NCBI GenBank assembly: GCA_016795035.1
Contig: JAEUIT010000053.1
Span: 1 to 55,138 of the forward strand
DNA: 55,138 nt
Direction: 5' to 3'
Origin: Phycisphaerae bacterium
Lineage (GTDB): Bacteria; Planctomycetota; Phycisphaerae; Phycisphaerales; SM1A02
Shown here piece by piece: positions 1 through 8,342 of this stretch. How positions within the stretch are numbered: position 1 is the stretch's first letter; each line of letters starts with the position of its first letter. Below the pieces are notes generated by a model. It made no database searches, was not told the origin of the DNA, and saw only the letters and a list, made by a program, of their open reading frames with translations. Position numbers and translations under genes: made by a program.

Positions 1-1
1 C

Positions 2-361
2 TATACGACGCACCTCGATCTCCGCGTTGCCATGGTGCATCCTCCGGAGAAGCCCGCGTTCGCGATCCTCGACGCCGTCGATCCCGCGACCGACGCGCCG
101 GTCGCCTCGATCATGTTCGCGACCGGCCTTTGGCAGGGAACACCTGCGCTCACCGGCCACATTCACTTCGATCTCGGTCCGCACGGCCACGGCCCGTCGC
201 GCGTCCTGCCGCTCGTCGAACGGCTTCGCGGCGCGTGCGAGATCCTCTGGGGCCCCGAGGTGTATCCCTATGGCCGCCGCGAGTGCTCGTTGCGAGATCC
301 GAACGGGTACGCGATCGTCCTCTCGGAGGAGACGTCAGATCCCGTGACCGATCCCGACTGA
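2..361 (+). CDS. VOC-fold (glyoxalase/bleomycin-resistance-like) protein, 5' truncated
   Basis: The frame is open from base 2 to the stop at 359-361, so the gene begins upstream of the window and about 119 C-terminal residues are seen. The segment YGRRECSLRDPNGYAIVLSE near the end is the typical last strand of vicinal-oxygen-chelate proteins, where the final Glu is often a metal ligand. A GHIHFDL strand lies in the middle. Substrate and reaction cannot be told. An internal ATG at 32 is unlikely to be the true start because the frame continues upstream without a stop. Confidence 0.7.
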   Translation, partial: YTTHLDLRVAMVHPPEKPAFAILDAVDPATDAPVASIMFATGLWQGTPALTGHIHFDLGPHGHGPSRVLPLVERLRGACEILWGPEVYPYGRRECSLRDPNGYAIVLSEETSDPVTDPD

Positions 362-459
362 TGGGTGCGACGGCGATCGACGAAATGCCGACGGCGAGCC
401 CTTCGGCCCGCCGTCGTGTTCCCCTCTGTGGTTCTTCTCTGCGTTGCAGCCGCGCAGCG

Positions 460-1323
460 TCAGTCGCGTCGTCGTCGCCGAGCGCCCATGCCCGCGAGTC
501 CGAGGAGCGCGAAGGCGCCCGGTGCCGGCACCGTCATCGCGGTGATCACCGCGCCGCCGCCGATCTCGCCGAGGAATGACCCTTGGCCGGTGACGAGATT
601 GATCTTCCAGAACGTGCTCTTGGCCGACTGCGCGTCTTGGATCACCGCGTAGGCGATGCCCGTCAGGCCGGAGATGTCAAATCCGCCGACGTCGGTCATG
701 TCGGCGCCGATCGAGCCGATCGTCAGCAGCGTGCCGTTGTTAGGCGGAGACTGGATGACGAGCGAATCGGTCGAGGCATCGATGCCGTAGAGCGTGGTCG
801 TCGTCGCGCCGGCGAAGTTGTTCGTGTAGGCGCTGTGCACGACGTTCGGGTTCGCACCGAAGAACGGGTCGCTCGGGCCGTACTGCAGCGTCCCGTCGTT
901 GCCGACGACCGCGCCAGTCACGGGATGCAGCCGCAGGTTCTGGTCGGCGTCACTCACGACGCGAATGCGGTCGACCGTGGGATTGAAGTCGAATCCGAAC
1001 GACGTGCCGTTCAGCGTCGGCGCGAGCTGCGGTCCGACCTGCGTGGCCACGCCGGTCATGCGATCGATCTTGTAGAGTCGGCTGAAGCTCCCGAGTCCGT
1101 AGAGTTCGCCGGTCGCGGGACGAAGGTCGAGGCCGACGATCTTCTCGTTCGTCTGAAGCCCCTGGATCGCCACGCCCGCGGCGATCGTGCCCGGCGTGCC
1201 GGAATCCCAGCTCGTGAGAAAGCCGGTCTGCGTGACCCCGTAGATGAGTTCGGCGTTCGCCGTCGCGGCGAGCGAGGTGGTGAGGACGAATGCGATACCG
1301 CACGCGTTCGTGAGACGCTTCAT
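460..1323 (-). CDS. Secreted DUF4394 protein with PEP-CTERM-like (VPAP) tail
   Basis: 287 residues. There is an N-terminal signal peptide (hydrophobic core ACGIAFVLTTSLAATANA) and a body of repeated short beta motifs (LYGLGSFSRLYKIDRMTG, LYGIDASTDSL, LTGIAYAVI) characteristic of DUF4394 proteins, thought to form a propeller-like fold. The C-terminus runs VPAPGAFALLGLAGMGARRRRRD, a VPxP motif, hydrophobic helix and Arg cluster, which is the planctomycete variant of the PEP-CTERM sorting signal. The likely fate is export and processing by an exosortase-type enzyme. The start is supported by a GGAGAAG Shine-Dalgarno just upstream. The function of the body is unknown. It is transcribed away from the neighbouring VOC gene. 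Confidence 0.85.
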   Translation of the reverse strand: MKRLTNACGIAFVLTTSLAATANAELIYGVTQTGFLTSWDSGTPGTIAAGVAIQGLQTNEKIVGLDLRPATGELYGLGSFSRLYKIDRMTGVATQVGPQLAPTLNGTSFGFDFNPTVDRIRVVSDADQNLRLHPVTGAVVGNDGTLQYGPSDPFFGANPNVVHSAYTNNFAGATTTTLYGIDASTDSLVIQSPPNNGTLLTIGSIGADMTDVGGFDISGLTGIAYAVIQDAQSAKSTFWKINLVTGQGSFLGEIGGGAVITAMTVPAPGAFALLGLAGMGARRRRRD

Positions 1324-1493
1324 GTTCTTCTCCGTTCTGATGGATGTGGTCGTCGTTCCGGGACGCGACGGCAGTTCCGCGTCACGGCGACGCCAGCTTC
1401 GGAGCTCGCGCGGGCCGCGATTCAGAAACGCGAAGAAGTTTCGCGCGGGGCGGAAACCGCGCGAGAGCTGCGCGGCCGCCCCGAAGCGGTTCG

Positions 1494-2309
1494 TCAGCTC
1501 GGCTTGCCGACGAGGAGCATCGGGCCGTCGGTCACGACGACGCCGCCGGGCTTCTCGGCCGTGACCGCGAAGACTTGCGGCGCGGTCACCGGGAGCTTGG
1601 GCGCGAACGGAATGATCTGCGTCCCGGCTGCAACGTCGAAGACGCCGGCGTCGATCGGTTGCTCGGCGCGCGACGGGTCAACGATCCAGAGCTGGTACTG
1701 CTCCTTCGTCCGGTCGTTCGCAGGGAAGCCGCGGAGGTCGAGGTACCCGAGCTGCAACGACGGACTCCAGACGACGAGGCCGGTCGCGTTGTTCGCGGAG
1801 GGATCGTTCGCGGCGAGCGGAATGCGCACGACGTCGGTGGCGGCGTCGACGCGGCTTTGCACGGTCGGCGGGGCGGGCGTGACCGGGGTGCGTCCGCGCG
1901 ACTGGAGGATCACGACGACCGCGAGCGCCGCGGCCGCGGCCCAGCCGATCGATCCGAGGAGACTGGGACCCGATCGCGGGCGCGACGCGTTCTCGGGCGT
2001 GCGGCGCTCGAAGCGCAGCGGCGTGGCGTCCCCGTCGGTCGAACGATCGGCCGGACGATCGGCCGGCACCGCGGACTTGAGCGCGGCGACAAGGGCGGCC
2101 GGGGCCGCCTCCTCGGAGGTGACGTCCGTCGCGGCCATCGCCTGGTCCATCGCGGCGAATTCGCCGGCGACCTCGCGCTCGAGCGAGGCGCGGGCCGTCG
2201 GATCGAGGGCCGCGAGAAGGGCGGCGAGCTCACGCGACTCCTGGGCGTCGAGCGCGCCGGCGCGGTCGAGCCACAGCAATTCACGGGTGCGGTGCAGCGT
2301 GTCGTTCAC
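1494..2309 (-). CDS. RskA-family anti-sigma factor
   Basis: 271 residues. The N-terminal cytoplasmic part (about 1-90) has the Leu-rich helices of an anti-sigma domain, with WLDRAGALDAQESRELAALL resembling the ZAS-like start. A single membrane helix lies at about 117-137. The extracytoplasmic part (about 150-271) has the RskA hallmark YLDLRGFPA and QYQLWIVDP followed by a beta-rich end. The gene starts with GTG and overlaps the sigma factor stop by four bases (GTGA, 2306-2309), implying translational coupling. By family analogy it holds the cognate sigma factor at the membrane until regulated proteolysis. It lacks an obvious metal-binding HxxxCxxC motif. Confidence 0.85.
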   Translation of the reverse strand: MNDTLHRTRELLWLDRAGALDAQESRELAALLAALDPTARASLEREVAGEFAAMDQAMAATDVTSEEAAPAALVAALKSAVPADRPADRSTDGDATPLRFERRTPENASRPRSGPSLLGSIGWAAAAALAVVVILQSRGRTPVTPAPPTVQSRVDAATDVVRIPLAANDPSANNATGLVVWSPSLQLGYLDLRGFPANDRTKEQYQLWIVDPSRAEQPIDAGVFDVAAGTQIIPFAPKLPVTAPQVFAVTAEKPGGVVVTDGPMLLVGKPS

Positions 2310-2929
2310 GTCACACCTCCCGTCTCGCGTTCGGCTGCCATCAGGTCGCGTAACCGCATGAGTCCCCGGCGAAGGTGCGTCTTGACCGTGCCGACCGGCA
2401 TGCCGAGATGCTCCGCGACGCGTTCATGGGTCCACGAGTGGTGGATCACGAGGCGAAGCACATCCTGCTCTTCCTGGCGGAGGGAGAGCAAGGCATCGGC
2501 GGCAGAAAGCGCTGCGTCGTTCAACGCAACCGACGTGGCTGGCGTGGGGGCGACGGCCGCAGCCGTGCCGGGCACGTCGTCGCCGTCGCGGCGATAACGC
2601 ATGCGCGTCCGGCCTCGATCGATCAGGCGGCGACGGGCAATCGCCAGAACGAACGAACGAGCGGAGCCAACGGACGGGTTAAACCGGTCACACACGCGCC
2701 ATAGTTCAGCAAAGACGTCCTGAACGGCGTCCTCTGCGTCCGTCCGGTCCCGCAGCATCTGTCTCGCCAACGTCCAAACGAGACCTGCGAACCGATCCAC
2801 ACAGGCTCGGAACGCGTCTGGCCCGCCGCGTGCGGCGTGCGAAAGGATGTCGTTCTCGTCGTGCAGATCGCGCTCCGGAAGCGTTCCCGGCCCGTACGCG
2901 AGCGATAGTACCCGGTCAGTTCGGAGCAT
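2306..2929 (-). CDS. ECF RNA polymerase sigma factor (SigK-like)
   Basis: About 207 residues from the ATG at 2929; the frame stays open to a GTG at 3055, which would add 42 low-complexity Arg/Ser-rich residues. Region 2 is seen as DAFRACVDRFAGLVWTLARQ followed by DRTDAEDAVQDVFAELWR. Region 4 is QEEQDVLRLVIHHSWTHERV with AEHLGMPVGTVKTHLRRGLM, the helix-turn-helix that reads the -35 element. It is coupled to the RskA-type anti-sigma gene by a GTGA overlap. It lies divergent to a second ECF gene at 3106, so two sigma regulons share one intergenic region. Confidence 0.88.
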   Translation of the reverse strand: MLRTDRVLSLAYGPGTLPERDLHDENDILSHAARGGPDAFRACVDRFAGLVWTLARQMLRDRTDAEDAVQDVFAELWRVCDRFNPSVGSARSFVLAIARRRLIDRGRTRMRYRRDGDDVPGTAAAVAPTPATSVALNDAALSAADALLSLRQEEQDVLRLVIHHSWTHERVAEHLGMPVGTVKTHLRRGLMRLRDLMAAERETGGVT

Positions 2930-3105
2930 GCCCGCCGCGCGATGCGTCGCCTCCGCAAGACTTTGCGGCTGGCGGGCGGGCGAGTCTCGGAGAGAATGCA
3001 GATTCGACCGACGGGGCTGTTTCGTCCGACGTTTCCCTAACCGACTCTCTTCCACGACTTCTGCCGAGACCCTGCACCTGATTCTGCGCTTGGGGCGCGA
3101 CGCAT

Positions 3106-3630
3106 ATGGACAAACACGGGCTGTTCGAGATTCTCATTCGGCAGAACGCGCCCTCGCTGCGGGCGTTCATCCGGTCGATCGCGTTCGACCGCGAACTGGT
3201 CGACGACGTCTTCCAGGAGACGATCCTCGCGGCCTGGAACCAGATCGAGTCCTTCGATCGTTCGCGTCCCATCGGACCGTGGCTCCGCGGCATCGCCAAG
3301 AACTGCCTGCTCGCGGCGTCGCGAAAGCGGCGTCGCATGGTGCTCAACGATGAAGTGGTCGTGAACGAGATCGAGCGCCGGTTCTCCAGTCTCGACCCCG
3401 AGGTCGAGGAGGCGAACCGGTCGAGAGAGGCACTACGCGAATGCGTCGGCTCGCTGAAGTCCGACGAACGCGAGGCGGTGGAGTTGTGCTACCGCCAGGA
3501 AATGCCGGCCAACGAGGCGGCGACGATCGCGCACGTGTCGCATGACGCGATGCGGAAACGGCTGCAACGGGCACGAGCGAACCTGCTCGACTGCCTCGAG
3601 CGCAAGGGCATTGCGGGGCTAGAGGCATGA
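3106..3630 (+). CDS. ECF sigma factor (planctomycete Rhodopirellula-type)
   Basis: 174 residues, the usual ECF length. Region 2 contains APSLRAFIRSIAFDRELVDD followed by VFQETILAAWNQIESFDRSR and PIGPWLRGIAKNCLL. Region 4 contains LKSDEREAVELCYRQEMPAN followed by EAATIAHVSHDAMRKRLQRA. The wording of region 2.2-2.4 (PIGPWLRGIAKN) resembles the large planctomycete ECF groups paired with membrane-bound partners. The stop overlaps the next gene by four bases (ATGA), and that next gene encodes a single-pass membrane protein likely to control it. No strong Shine-Dalgarno is visible before the ATG. Confidence 0.88.
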   Translation: MDKHGLFEILIRQNAPSLRAFIRSIAFDRELVDDVFQETILAAWNQIESFDRSRPIGPWLRGIAKNCLLAASRKRRRMVLNDEVVVNEIERRFSSLDPEVEEANRSREALRECVGSLKSDEREAVELCYRQEMPANEAATIAHVSHDAMRKRLQRARANLLDCLERKGIAGLEA

Positions 3631-4589
3631 GCGAACGAGAACTCACGGCGACGGATGAAGCGGTCGAAGCCCTCATTGAGGAGCGCGCGGTCGAGCTGGG
3701 CGGCAACGTGGACGCGCGTCGTGCGGCGCGACTGCTCGCGTTGCACGGGCTCCTCTCCTCGGAGAGCGACGCGGATCGCGAGGCGTCCGAAGACGGCATC
3801 AACACCGTGATGGCGAAGATCGAAGACGCCACCGGCGGCAACGCGGAGAAGGACGCGCCGGCACCGCTCCGATTCGTCGGATTCCGCTGGGCGCCGCTCG
3901 CGGCCGCGGCGGCCGTCGCAATCGCCGCCGTCGCGTGGTGGAACCTGACGGCCGAGAAGCGCGCCGTCGCCACGCTCGCGGCCACCCACAAGCAACACGG
4001 ACTTCGGCGCTACGACCTCAAGGTCGAACGTGACGACGCCGACGCCTCGCTCGCGTCGATCGCCGGCAAGGTCGATGTCGACGGGGCCGGCCGCTTCGTC
4101 GTGATCGTTCCGATTCCGACGGCCGCCTCCGGCGCCCGTGTCGTCTTCGGCCGCTCGCTCGACGAGTGGTGGATCGTCAATCCCGCCGGCGCCATCGAGC
4201 GCGGAACCGACAACGACGTCGTCGGCAAGTGGATCCGCGCGGTCGCGGGCGACGCGCCGTTCCCGTCGATGGACGCGACGTTCGCGACGCTCGAATCCGA
4301 CTACGACGTCGAGGTCGAGGACACGCCGGAAGGCGACGAGCGCATCGTCGCGAAGCGCACGAGCGACGACGGCCGCCTCGCGGACGTCGTGAACATCACG
4401 CTGAACAAGGATTCGCGCCGCATCCGCTCGGTCCGCTGGGAATGGACGCCGCCCGAAGGCTCGATCGCGAAGGTCCGCGCGGTCACCGCGACGCTCTTCG
4501 AGAAGTCGCCGTTGCCCGAAGCGTGGTTCGAGCCGGAGACGCACATGCGCGGAGGCGCCGACGCTCCCGCGGAAGATCCGTCGCGGTAG
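3627..4589 (+). CDS. Single-pass membrane protein, probable regulator of the upstream ECF sigma factor
   Basis: 320 residues. An acidic cytoplasmic region (about 1-85) is followed by one membrane helix at about 88-106 (an Ala-rich stretch ending AVAWW). A soluble extracytoplasmic domain of about 210 residues contains VDGAGRFVVIVPIPT, WWIVNPAGAIERG and VNITLNKDSRRIRSVRWEW, a run of beta strands reminiscent of the LolA/LolB lipoprotein-carrier fold. The similarity is by eye only. Overlap with the sigma gene (ATGA) supports an anti-sigma role, although no canonical zinc anti-sigma motif is present. Confidence 0.65.
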   Translation: MSERELTATDEAVEALIEERAVELGGNVDARRAARLLALHGLLSSESDADREASEDGINTVMAKIEDATGGNAEKDAPAPLRFVGFRWAPLAAAAAVAIAAVAWWNLTAEKRAVATLAATHKQHGLRRYDLKVERDDADASLASIAGKVDVDGAGRFVVIVPIPTAASGARVVFGRSLDEWWIVNPAGAIERGTDNDVVGKWIRAVAGDAPFPSMDATFATLESDYDVEVEDTPEGDERIVAKRTSDDGRLADVVNITLNKDSRRIRSVRWEWTPPEGSIAKVRAVTATLFEKSPLPEAWFEPETHMRGGADAPAEDPSR

Positions 4590-4601
4590 CATCCGCGTCC
4601 C

Positions 4602-5870
4602 GTGCAAGACTCGAACGTGGCGAGTTCCGGTAGGCCGCGCAAGGTCGTGATCCTCGCGGTCCTCGTGGCCGCGCTCGGTTACTTCGTCGATCTCTACGAC
4701 CTCGTCCTCTTCACCGCGGTGTGGAAGCCGAGCCTCGAGGCGCTCGGCGTCGCGCCCGAGAAGATCGCCGAGACCGGCAAGCTGCTGCTCAACCTGCAAC
4801 TCACCGGCCTCATGGTCGGCGGCATCACGTGGGGCATCCTGGGCGACAAGCGCGGGCGGCTCACGGTGCTCTTCGGCTCGATCGTCACGTATTCGCTCGC
4901 GAATCTCCTCAACGCGTTCGTGACGAACGTCGAGGTGTACGCGGTGCTGCGCTTCGTCGCGGGCTTCGGCCTCGCAGGCGAGCTCGGCGCCGGCATCACG
5001 CTCGTGAGCGAACTGCTCGACACGAAGCGGCGCGGCGTCGGCACGACGATCGTCGCGTCGGTCGGCCTCGCCGGCGCGATCGCCGCGGGCCTCGTGTCGT
5101 CGGCGCTTCTCTCGTGGGATCCGCTCAACGGTTGGCGCACCGCGTACGGCATCGGCGGCGCGATGGGGCTTCTCCTCCTCGCCTTGCGCGTGGGCGTCCT
5201 CGAAAGCGGACTCTTCCAGAACGTGAAGCAGGTCGACGTCCTGCGCGGCGACGTACGCATGCTGCTCTGGCCGCCGCAGCGCTTCGCCCGCTTCGCGCTC
5301 GTGATCCTGGTCGGCATGCCGATCTGGTTCGCCGGCGGCGTTCTCTTCGTCTTCTCGCCGCTCATCGGCGGACATCTCGGACTCGACCCGGCGCCGACCG
5401 CGGCCATGACCGTGATGTGGGCGTACATCGGCGTCGTCCTCGGGGACCTGTGCAGCGGGCTGCTCAGCCAATTCGTGAAGCGCCGAAAGCCGGTCATCGC
5501 GCTCTTTCTCCTTCTCTACGCCGGCGCGATCTGGCTCCTCCTCTCGAACGGCGGCCGGTCGCTCACCGCGTTCTACGGCCTCATGTGCCTCGTCGGCGCG
5601 ACGACCGGCTATTGGGTGCTCTTCGTGACCGTCGCGAGCGAGCAGTTCGGCACGAATCTCCGCTCGACGGTGACGACAAGCGCGCCGAACTTCGTCCGCG
5701 GCAGCGCCGTCATCGTGACCCAGATTTGGTTCGTCGCCGGCGGTCGCGAGGCGTCGTCGTCCACGACGGCCACGATGCTCGTCGGATTCGGCTGCATCGC
5801 CATCGGACTGCTCTCGCTGTGGATGCTCGACGAGACGTTCCACCGCGACCTCGACTACCTCGAGCGGTAA
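4602..5870 (+). CDS. Major facilitator superfamily transporter
   Basis: 422 residues with about 12 predicted membrane helices. The loop 2-3 signature appears as GDKRGRLTVLFGS, and helix 1 carries ALGYFVDLYDLVLF, a pattern seen in metabolite/proton symporters. Helix 4-5 has RFVAGFGLAGELGAGITLVS followed by KRRGVGTTIVAS. It is an inner-membrane secondary transporter; the substrate cannot be inferred. The start is a GTG at 4602 (an in-frame GTG at 4617 is an alternative) with no clear ribosome binding site. It sits 12 bases after the preceding gene and 10 before the M28 peptidase, so the two may be co-transcribed. Confidence 0.85.
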   Translation: MQDSNVASSGRPRKVVILAVLVAALGYFVDLYDLVLFTAVWKPSLEALGVAPEKIAETGKLLLNLQLTGLMVGGITWGILGDKRGRLTVLFGSIVTYSLANLLNAFVTNVEVYAVLRFVAGFGLAGELGAGITLVSELLDTKRRGVGTTIVASVGLAGAIAAGLVSSALLSWDPLNGWRTAYGIGGAMGLLLLALRVGVLESGLFQNVKQVDVLRGDVRMLLWPPQRFARFALVILVGMPIWFAGGVLFVFSPLIGGHLGLDPAPTAAMTVMWAYIGVVLGDLCSGLLSQFVKRRKPVIALFLLLYAGAIWLLLSNGGRSLTAFYGLMCLVGATTGYWVLFVTVASEQFGTNLRSTVTTSAPNFVRGSAVIVTQIWFVAGGREASSSTTATMLVGFGCIAIGLLSLWMLDETFHRDLDYLER

Positions 5871-5880
5871 GGTGGTGGCC

Positions 5881-7947
5881 ATGCGCCTCCCGCTCGCCGC
5901 CGTCGTCGCCTGTGTCGCCTCGTTCCACGTTGCAGCCGTTTCACAGGCGGACGTCGCGTCGCTCACCGACGCAGTGAACGCCGTGGCCGACGCGCGATCC
6001 CTCTCCGCGTTTCACGAACTGCTCGCGAGCGAGCCGCACATCGCCGGCACGCCCGGCGACGCGCGCACGGTCGAACGCCTCGAGAAGGCGTTTCGCGAGA
6101 TGGGCCTCGAGGTCGAGATCCATCGGTTCCATCCCTACCTCTCGAAGCCGATCGCGGCGCGGCTCGAGATCGTCGGCGAGGAGACGCCCGAGGGCCCGCG
6201 CCGCGGCGTGATGGCGCTCGACCTGCGGGAACGAAACCTGCTCGAGGATCCGGCGACCGCGCATCCCGACCTCACGTGGGGATGGAACGCGTACTCCGGC
6301 TCGGGCGACGTGACCGCCGAAGTCGTCTACGCGAACTACGGCACGCGCGCCGATTTCGCCCGGCTCAAGGAGTTGGGCGTCGACGTCAAGGGGAAGATCG
6401 TCCTTGCCCGATACGGCGGCAACTTCCGCGGCTACAAGGCGAAGTTCGCCGAGGAGGCCGGCGCGGTCGGGCTCCTCATCTACACCGATCCGGCCGACAC
6501 CGGCTTCGTGAAGGGGCCGACGTGGCCCGAGGGCGGCTGGTCGAACGACACGTGCATTCAGCGCGGATCGCTCGTGACGCTGCCGTATCCAGGTGACCCG
6601 CTGACGCCCGGCGTCGAGGCCACGCGCGACGCCGCGCGCGCCGATCCCGCAACGATCGCGCTGCCGACGATTCCCGTGCAACCGATCGGCTACGCCGCCG
6701 CCGAGCGCATCCTCGCGCGGATGAAGGGCGACGAGGTGCGCGACGAGGCGTGGAAGGGCGGCGTGCGCCAGACCTACCGCTACACCGGCGGCTCCGCGTT
6801 GCAGCTTCGGCTCGAGGTGAAGCAGGAGCGGTTCGTGGGCGAGACGGCGAACGTCATCGCGACGCTGCGCGGCGCCGCGCGCCCCGACGAGATGGTGATC
6901 GTCGGCTGCCATCACGACGCGTGGTGCTTCGGCGCCGCCGATCCGCTCGCCGGCACGATGGTGCTGCTCGAGAGCGCTCGCTCGTTCGCGGACGCGGCGC
7001 GGAAGGGAATCCGTCCCGACCGCACGATCGTCTTCGCCGCGTGGGGCGCGGAGGAGTTCGGCATCATCGGAAGCGTGGAGTGGGTGGAGTCGCGGCGCAA
7101 GGAGCTCGAGCGGAAGGCCGTCGCCTACGTGAACCTCGACATGGCCTCGATGGGCGAGCGCTTCGGCGCGAGCGCGTCGCCGTCGTTGCGTCCGTCGATC
7201 GAGCGCGCGATCGCCCGCGCGACCTCGCCCTTCACGGGCGGTTCGCTCTACGAGGCGTGGGTCGCGAACGCGAAGGCGCCCTCCTCGGGCGCGTCCTTCG
7301 GCGACATGGGCGGGGGCTCGGACCACGTCGGCTTCTGGTGCCACGCCGGGGTGCCGTCGTGTTCGGTCGGCGGCGGAGGCGCTCCCGGCAACTCGTACCA
7401 CTCGAACTACGACACCGTCGCCTGGTACCGAAAGACGGTGGGCGAAGATTATCGCTCCGCGCTCATGGTGACCCGCGCCTGCAACGCGGTCACGGCCGAG
7501 TTCGCGAATGACCCGCATGTGCCGATCTCGGTGGGGGCGATCCTGCGCGACTTCGTGCGGCTCGCGCGCGAGGCCGACGACCGCCGCACCAAGGCGAACC
7601 TCGCTACCTCGCTCGCGCCGCTCGCCGACCGCGCGGGCGTGCTCCTCGCTCGCGCCGACCGCGTCGACCGGAATCTCGCCGCCGCCGGCGCCGGCAACGC
7701 CGAGACCGACGCGCTCTTGCGTGCCTGTACCCACGCGTGGCTCGACGACCAAGGCCTTCCCGGCCGTCCGTGGTTCCGGAATCGCTACGCCGCGACGGAC
7801 CGATACTCCGGCTACGCGCCGTCGCTCCTGCCCCTCGTGGCCGAGGCGATCGAGGATCGCGACGACGCCGCGCTCGCCCGGGCCGTCGCCGAGTACGACG
7901 CGATCCTCACGCGCATGGACACGGCGCTCGGCCAGCTCGACCGCTGA
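5881..7947 (+). CDS. Secreted M28 zinc peptidase, glutamate carboxypeptidase II-like
   Basis: 688 residues. The start is placed at ATG 5881, preceded by AAGGTGG; upstream in-frame GTGs would only lengthen the signal peptide. Domains in order are a signal peptide (about 1-25), an M28 N-terminal part, a PA-domain insertion (about 130-250, KGKIVLARYGGNFRGYKAKF), and the catalytic M28 core with likely zinc ligands and catalytic residues at about 343 (GCHHDAWCFGAADP), 353, 391 (WGAEEFG), 420 (VNLDMASMG) and 507 (SYHSNYDT). A helical dimerisation-like C-terminus follows (about 540-688). This order matches the NAALADase/PSMA family, which trims acidic or C-terminal residues from peptides outside the cytoplasm. 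The actual substrate is unknown. Confidence 0.88.
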   Translation: MRLPLAAVVACVASFHVAAVSQADVASLTDAVNAVADARSLSAFHELLASEPHIAGTPGDARTVERLEKAFREMGLEVEIHRFHPYLSKPIAARLEIVGEETPEGPRRGVMALDLRERNLLEDPATAHPDLTWGWNAYSGSGDVTAEVVYANYGTRADFARLKELGVDVKGKIVLARYGGNFRGYKAKFAEEAGAVGLLIYTDPADTGFVKGPTWPEGGWSNDTCIQRGSLVTLPYPGDPLTPGVEATRDAARADPATIALPTIPVQPIGYAAAERILARMKGDEVRDEAWKGGVRQTYRYTGGSALQLRLEVKQERFVGETANVIATLRGAARPDEMVIVGCHHDAWCFGAADPLAGTMVLLESARSFADAARKGIRPDRTIVFAAWGAEEFGIIGSVEWVESRRKELERKAVAYVNLDMASMGERFGASASPSLRPSIERAIARATSPFTGGSLYEAWVANAKAPSSGASFGDMGGGSDHVGFWCHAGVPSCSVGGGGAPGNSYHSNYDTVAWYRKTVGEDYRSALMVTRACNAVTAEFANDPHVPISVGAILRDFVRLAREADDRRTKANLATSLAPLADRAGVLLARADRVDRNLAAAGAGNAETDALLRACTHAWLDDQGLPGRPWFRNRYAATDRYSGYAPSLLPLVAEAIEDRDDAALARAVAEYDAILTRMDTALGQLDR

Positions 7948-7962
7948 AACGACGAGTCGCGC

Positions 7963-7993
7963 TGCAACGCGAAGGCGGACGGTCCGCGTTGCA
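7963..7993. terminator. Hairpin built from two inverted copies of the CGTTGCA motif
   Basis: TGCAACGCG (7963-7971) and CGCGTTGCA (7985-7993) form a perfect nine-base-pair stem with a 13-base loop, just after the M28 peptidase stop. A weaker flanking pairing AACGACGA/TCGTCGTT surrounds it. No T-run follows, so intrinsic termination is doubtful; it could also be a protein-binding inverted repeat. Both arms carry the genome-wide iterated motif described in the findings. Confidence 0.45.
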
Positions 7994-8011
7994 CTTCTCT
8001 CCGTTTCGTCG

Positions 8012-8044
8012 TTGACGGCATGCGAGAGCGACTGGTACTCTCGC
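8012..8044 (+). promoter_or_regulatory. Putative promoter with overlapping inverted repeat for the Ubl operon
   Basis: TTGACG at 8012-8017 resembles a -35 box. A weak -10-like GGTACT lies 16 bases downstream. An inverted repeat GCGAGAG (8022-8028) / CTCTCGC (8038-8044) covers the spacer and the -10 region, which is where an operator would sit. The Shine-Dalgarno GGAGAG at 8055-8060 and the ATG at 8072 follow. The promoter match is weak; the inverted repeat is exact. Confidence 0.35.
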
Positions 8045-8071
8045 CGGCCGATCGTGGAGAGCGACGCGCGG

Positions 8072-8341
8072 ATGAGTGCCATCACCATTGAGGTCTGGGA
8101 TACCACCGGAAGCACGCGGCAACCCGTCGAGGTGCCCGGGGACGCCGCCGTCAATCGGCTGGTGGCGGTGCTCATCGAACGCATGAACCTGCCTCGGCAC
8201 AGTCCCGACGGCCAGCCCATGAGCTACAAGCTGCATCACCGTTCCTCGGGCCGACAACTGCTCGAGACGGAGACGCTCGCGACCGCCGGCGTTCGCGACG
8301 GCGACGTCCTTCGCATCCAGCCCGAGATCACTGCGGGCTGA
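8072..8341 (+). CDS. Ubiquitin-like protein (beta-grasp, YukD-type)
   Basis: 89 residues. The pattern is that of a minimal beta-grasp fold: strand SAITIEVWDTTG, strand TRQPVEVPGDAAVNRLVAVL running into helix 1, then YKLHHRSSGRQLLETETLAT and VRDGDVLRIQPEI, the last matching the ubiquitin/YukD strand that follows LxxxxVxDGDxL. The chain ends ITAG, so the C-terminal residue is Gly with no extension to remove. It is the first gene of a nine-gene run containing E1, JAB, RING-like and E2 proteins, which strongly suggests it is the conjugated modifier. Start: ATG at 8072 with GGAGAG upstream. The next gene begins two bases after its stop. Confidence 0.85.
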   Translation: MSAITIEVWDTTGSTRQPVEVPGDAAVNRLVAVLIERMNLPRHSPDGQPMSYKLHHRSSGRQLLETETLATAGVRDGDVLRIQPEITAG

Positions 8342-8342
8342 C

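Noticed and set aside
3489..5966. Long minus-strand open frame opposite the sigma-partner and MFS genes
   Set aside because: Codon-bias shadow: Arg/Glu/Ala-rich, no fold, opposite well-supported genes.
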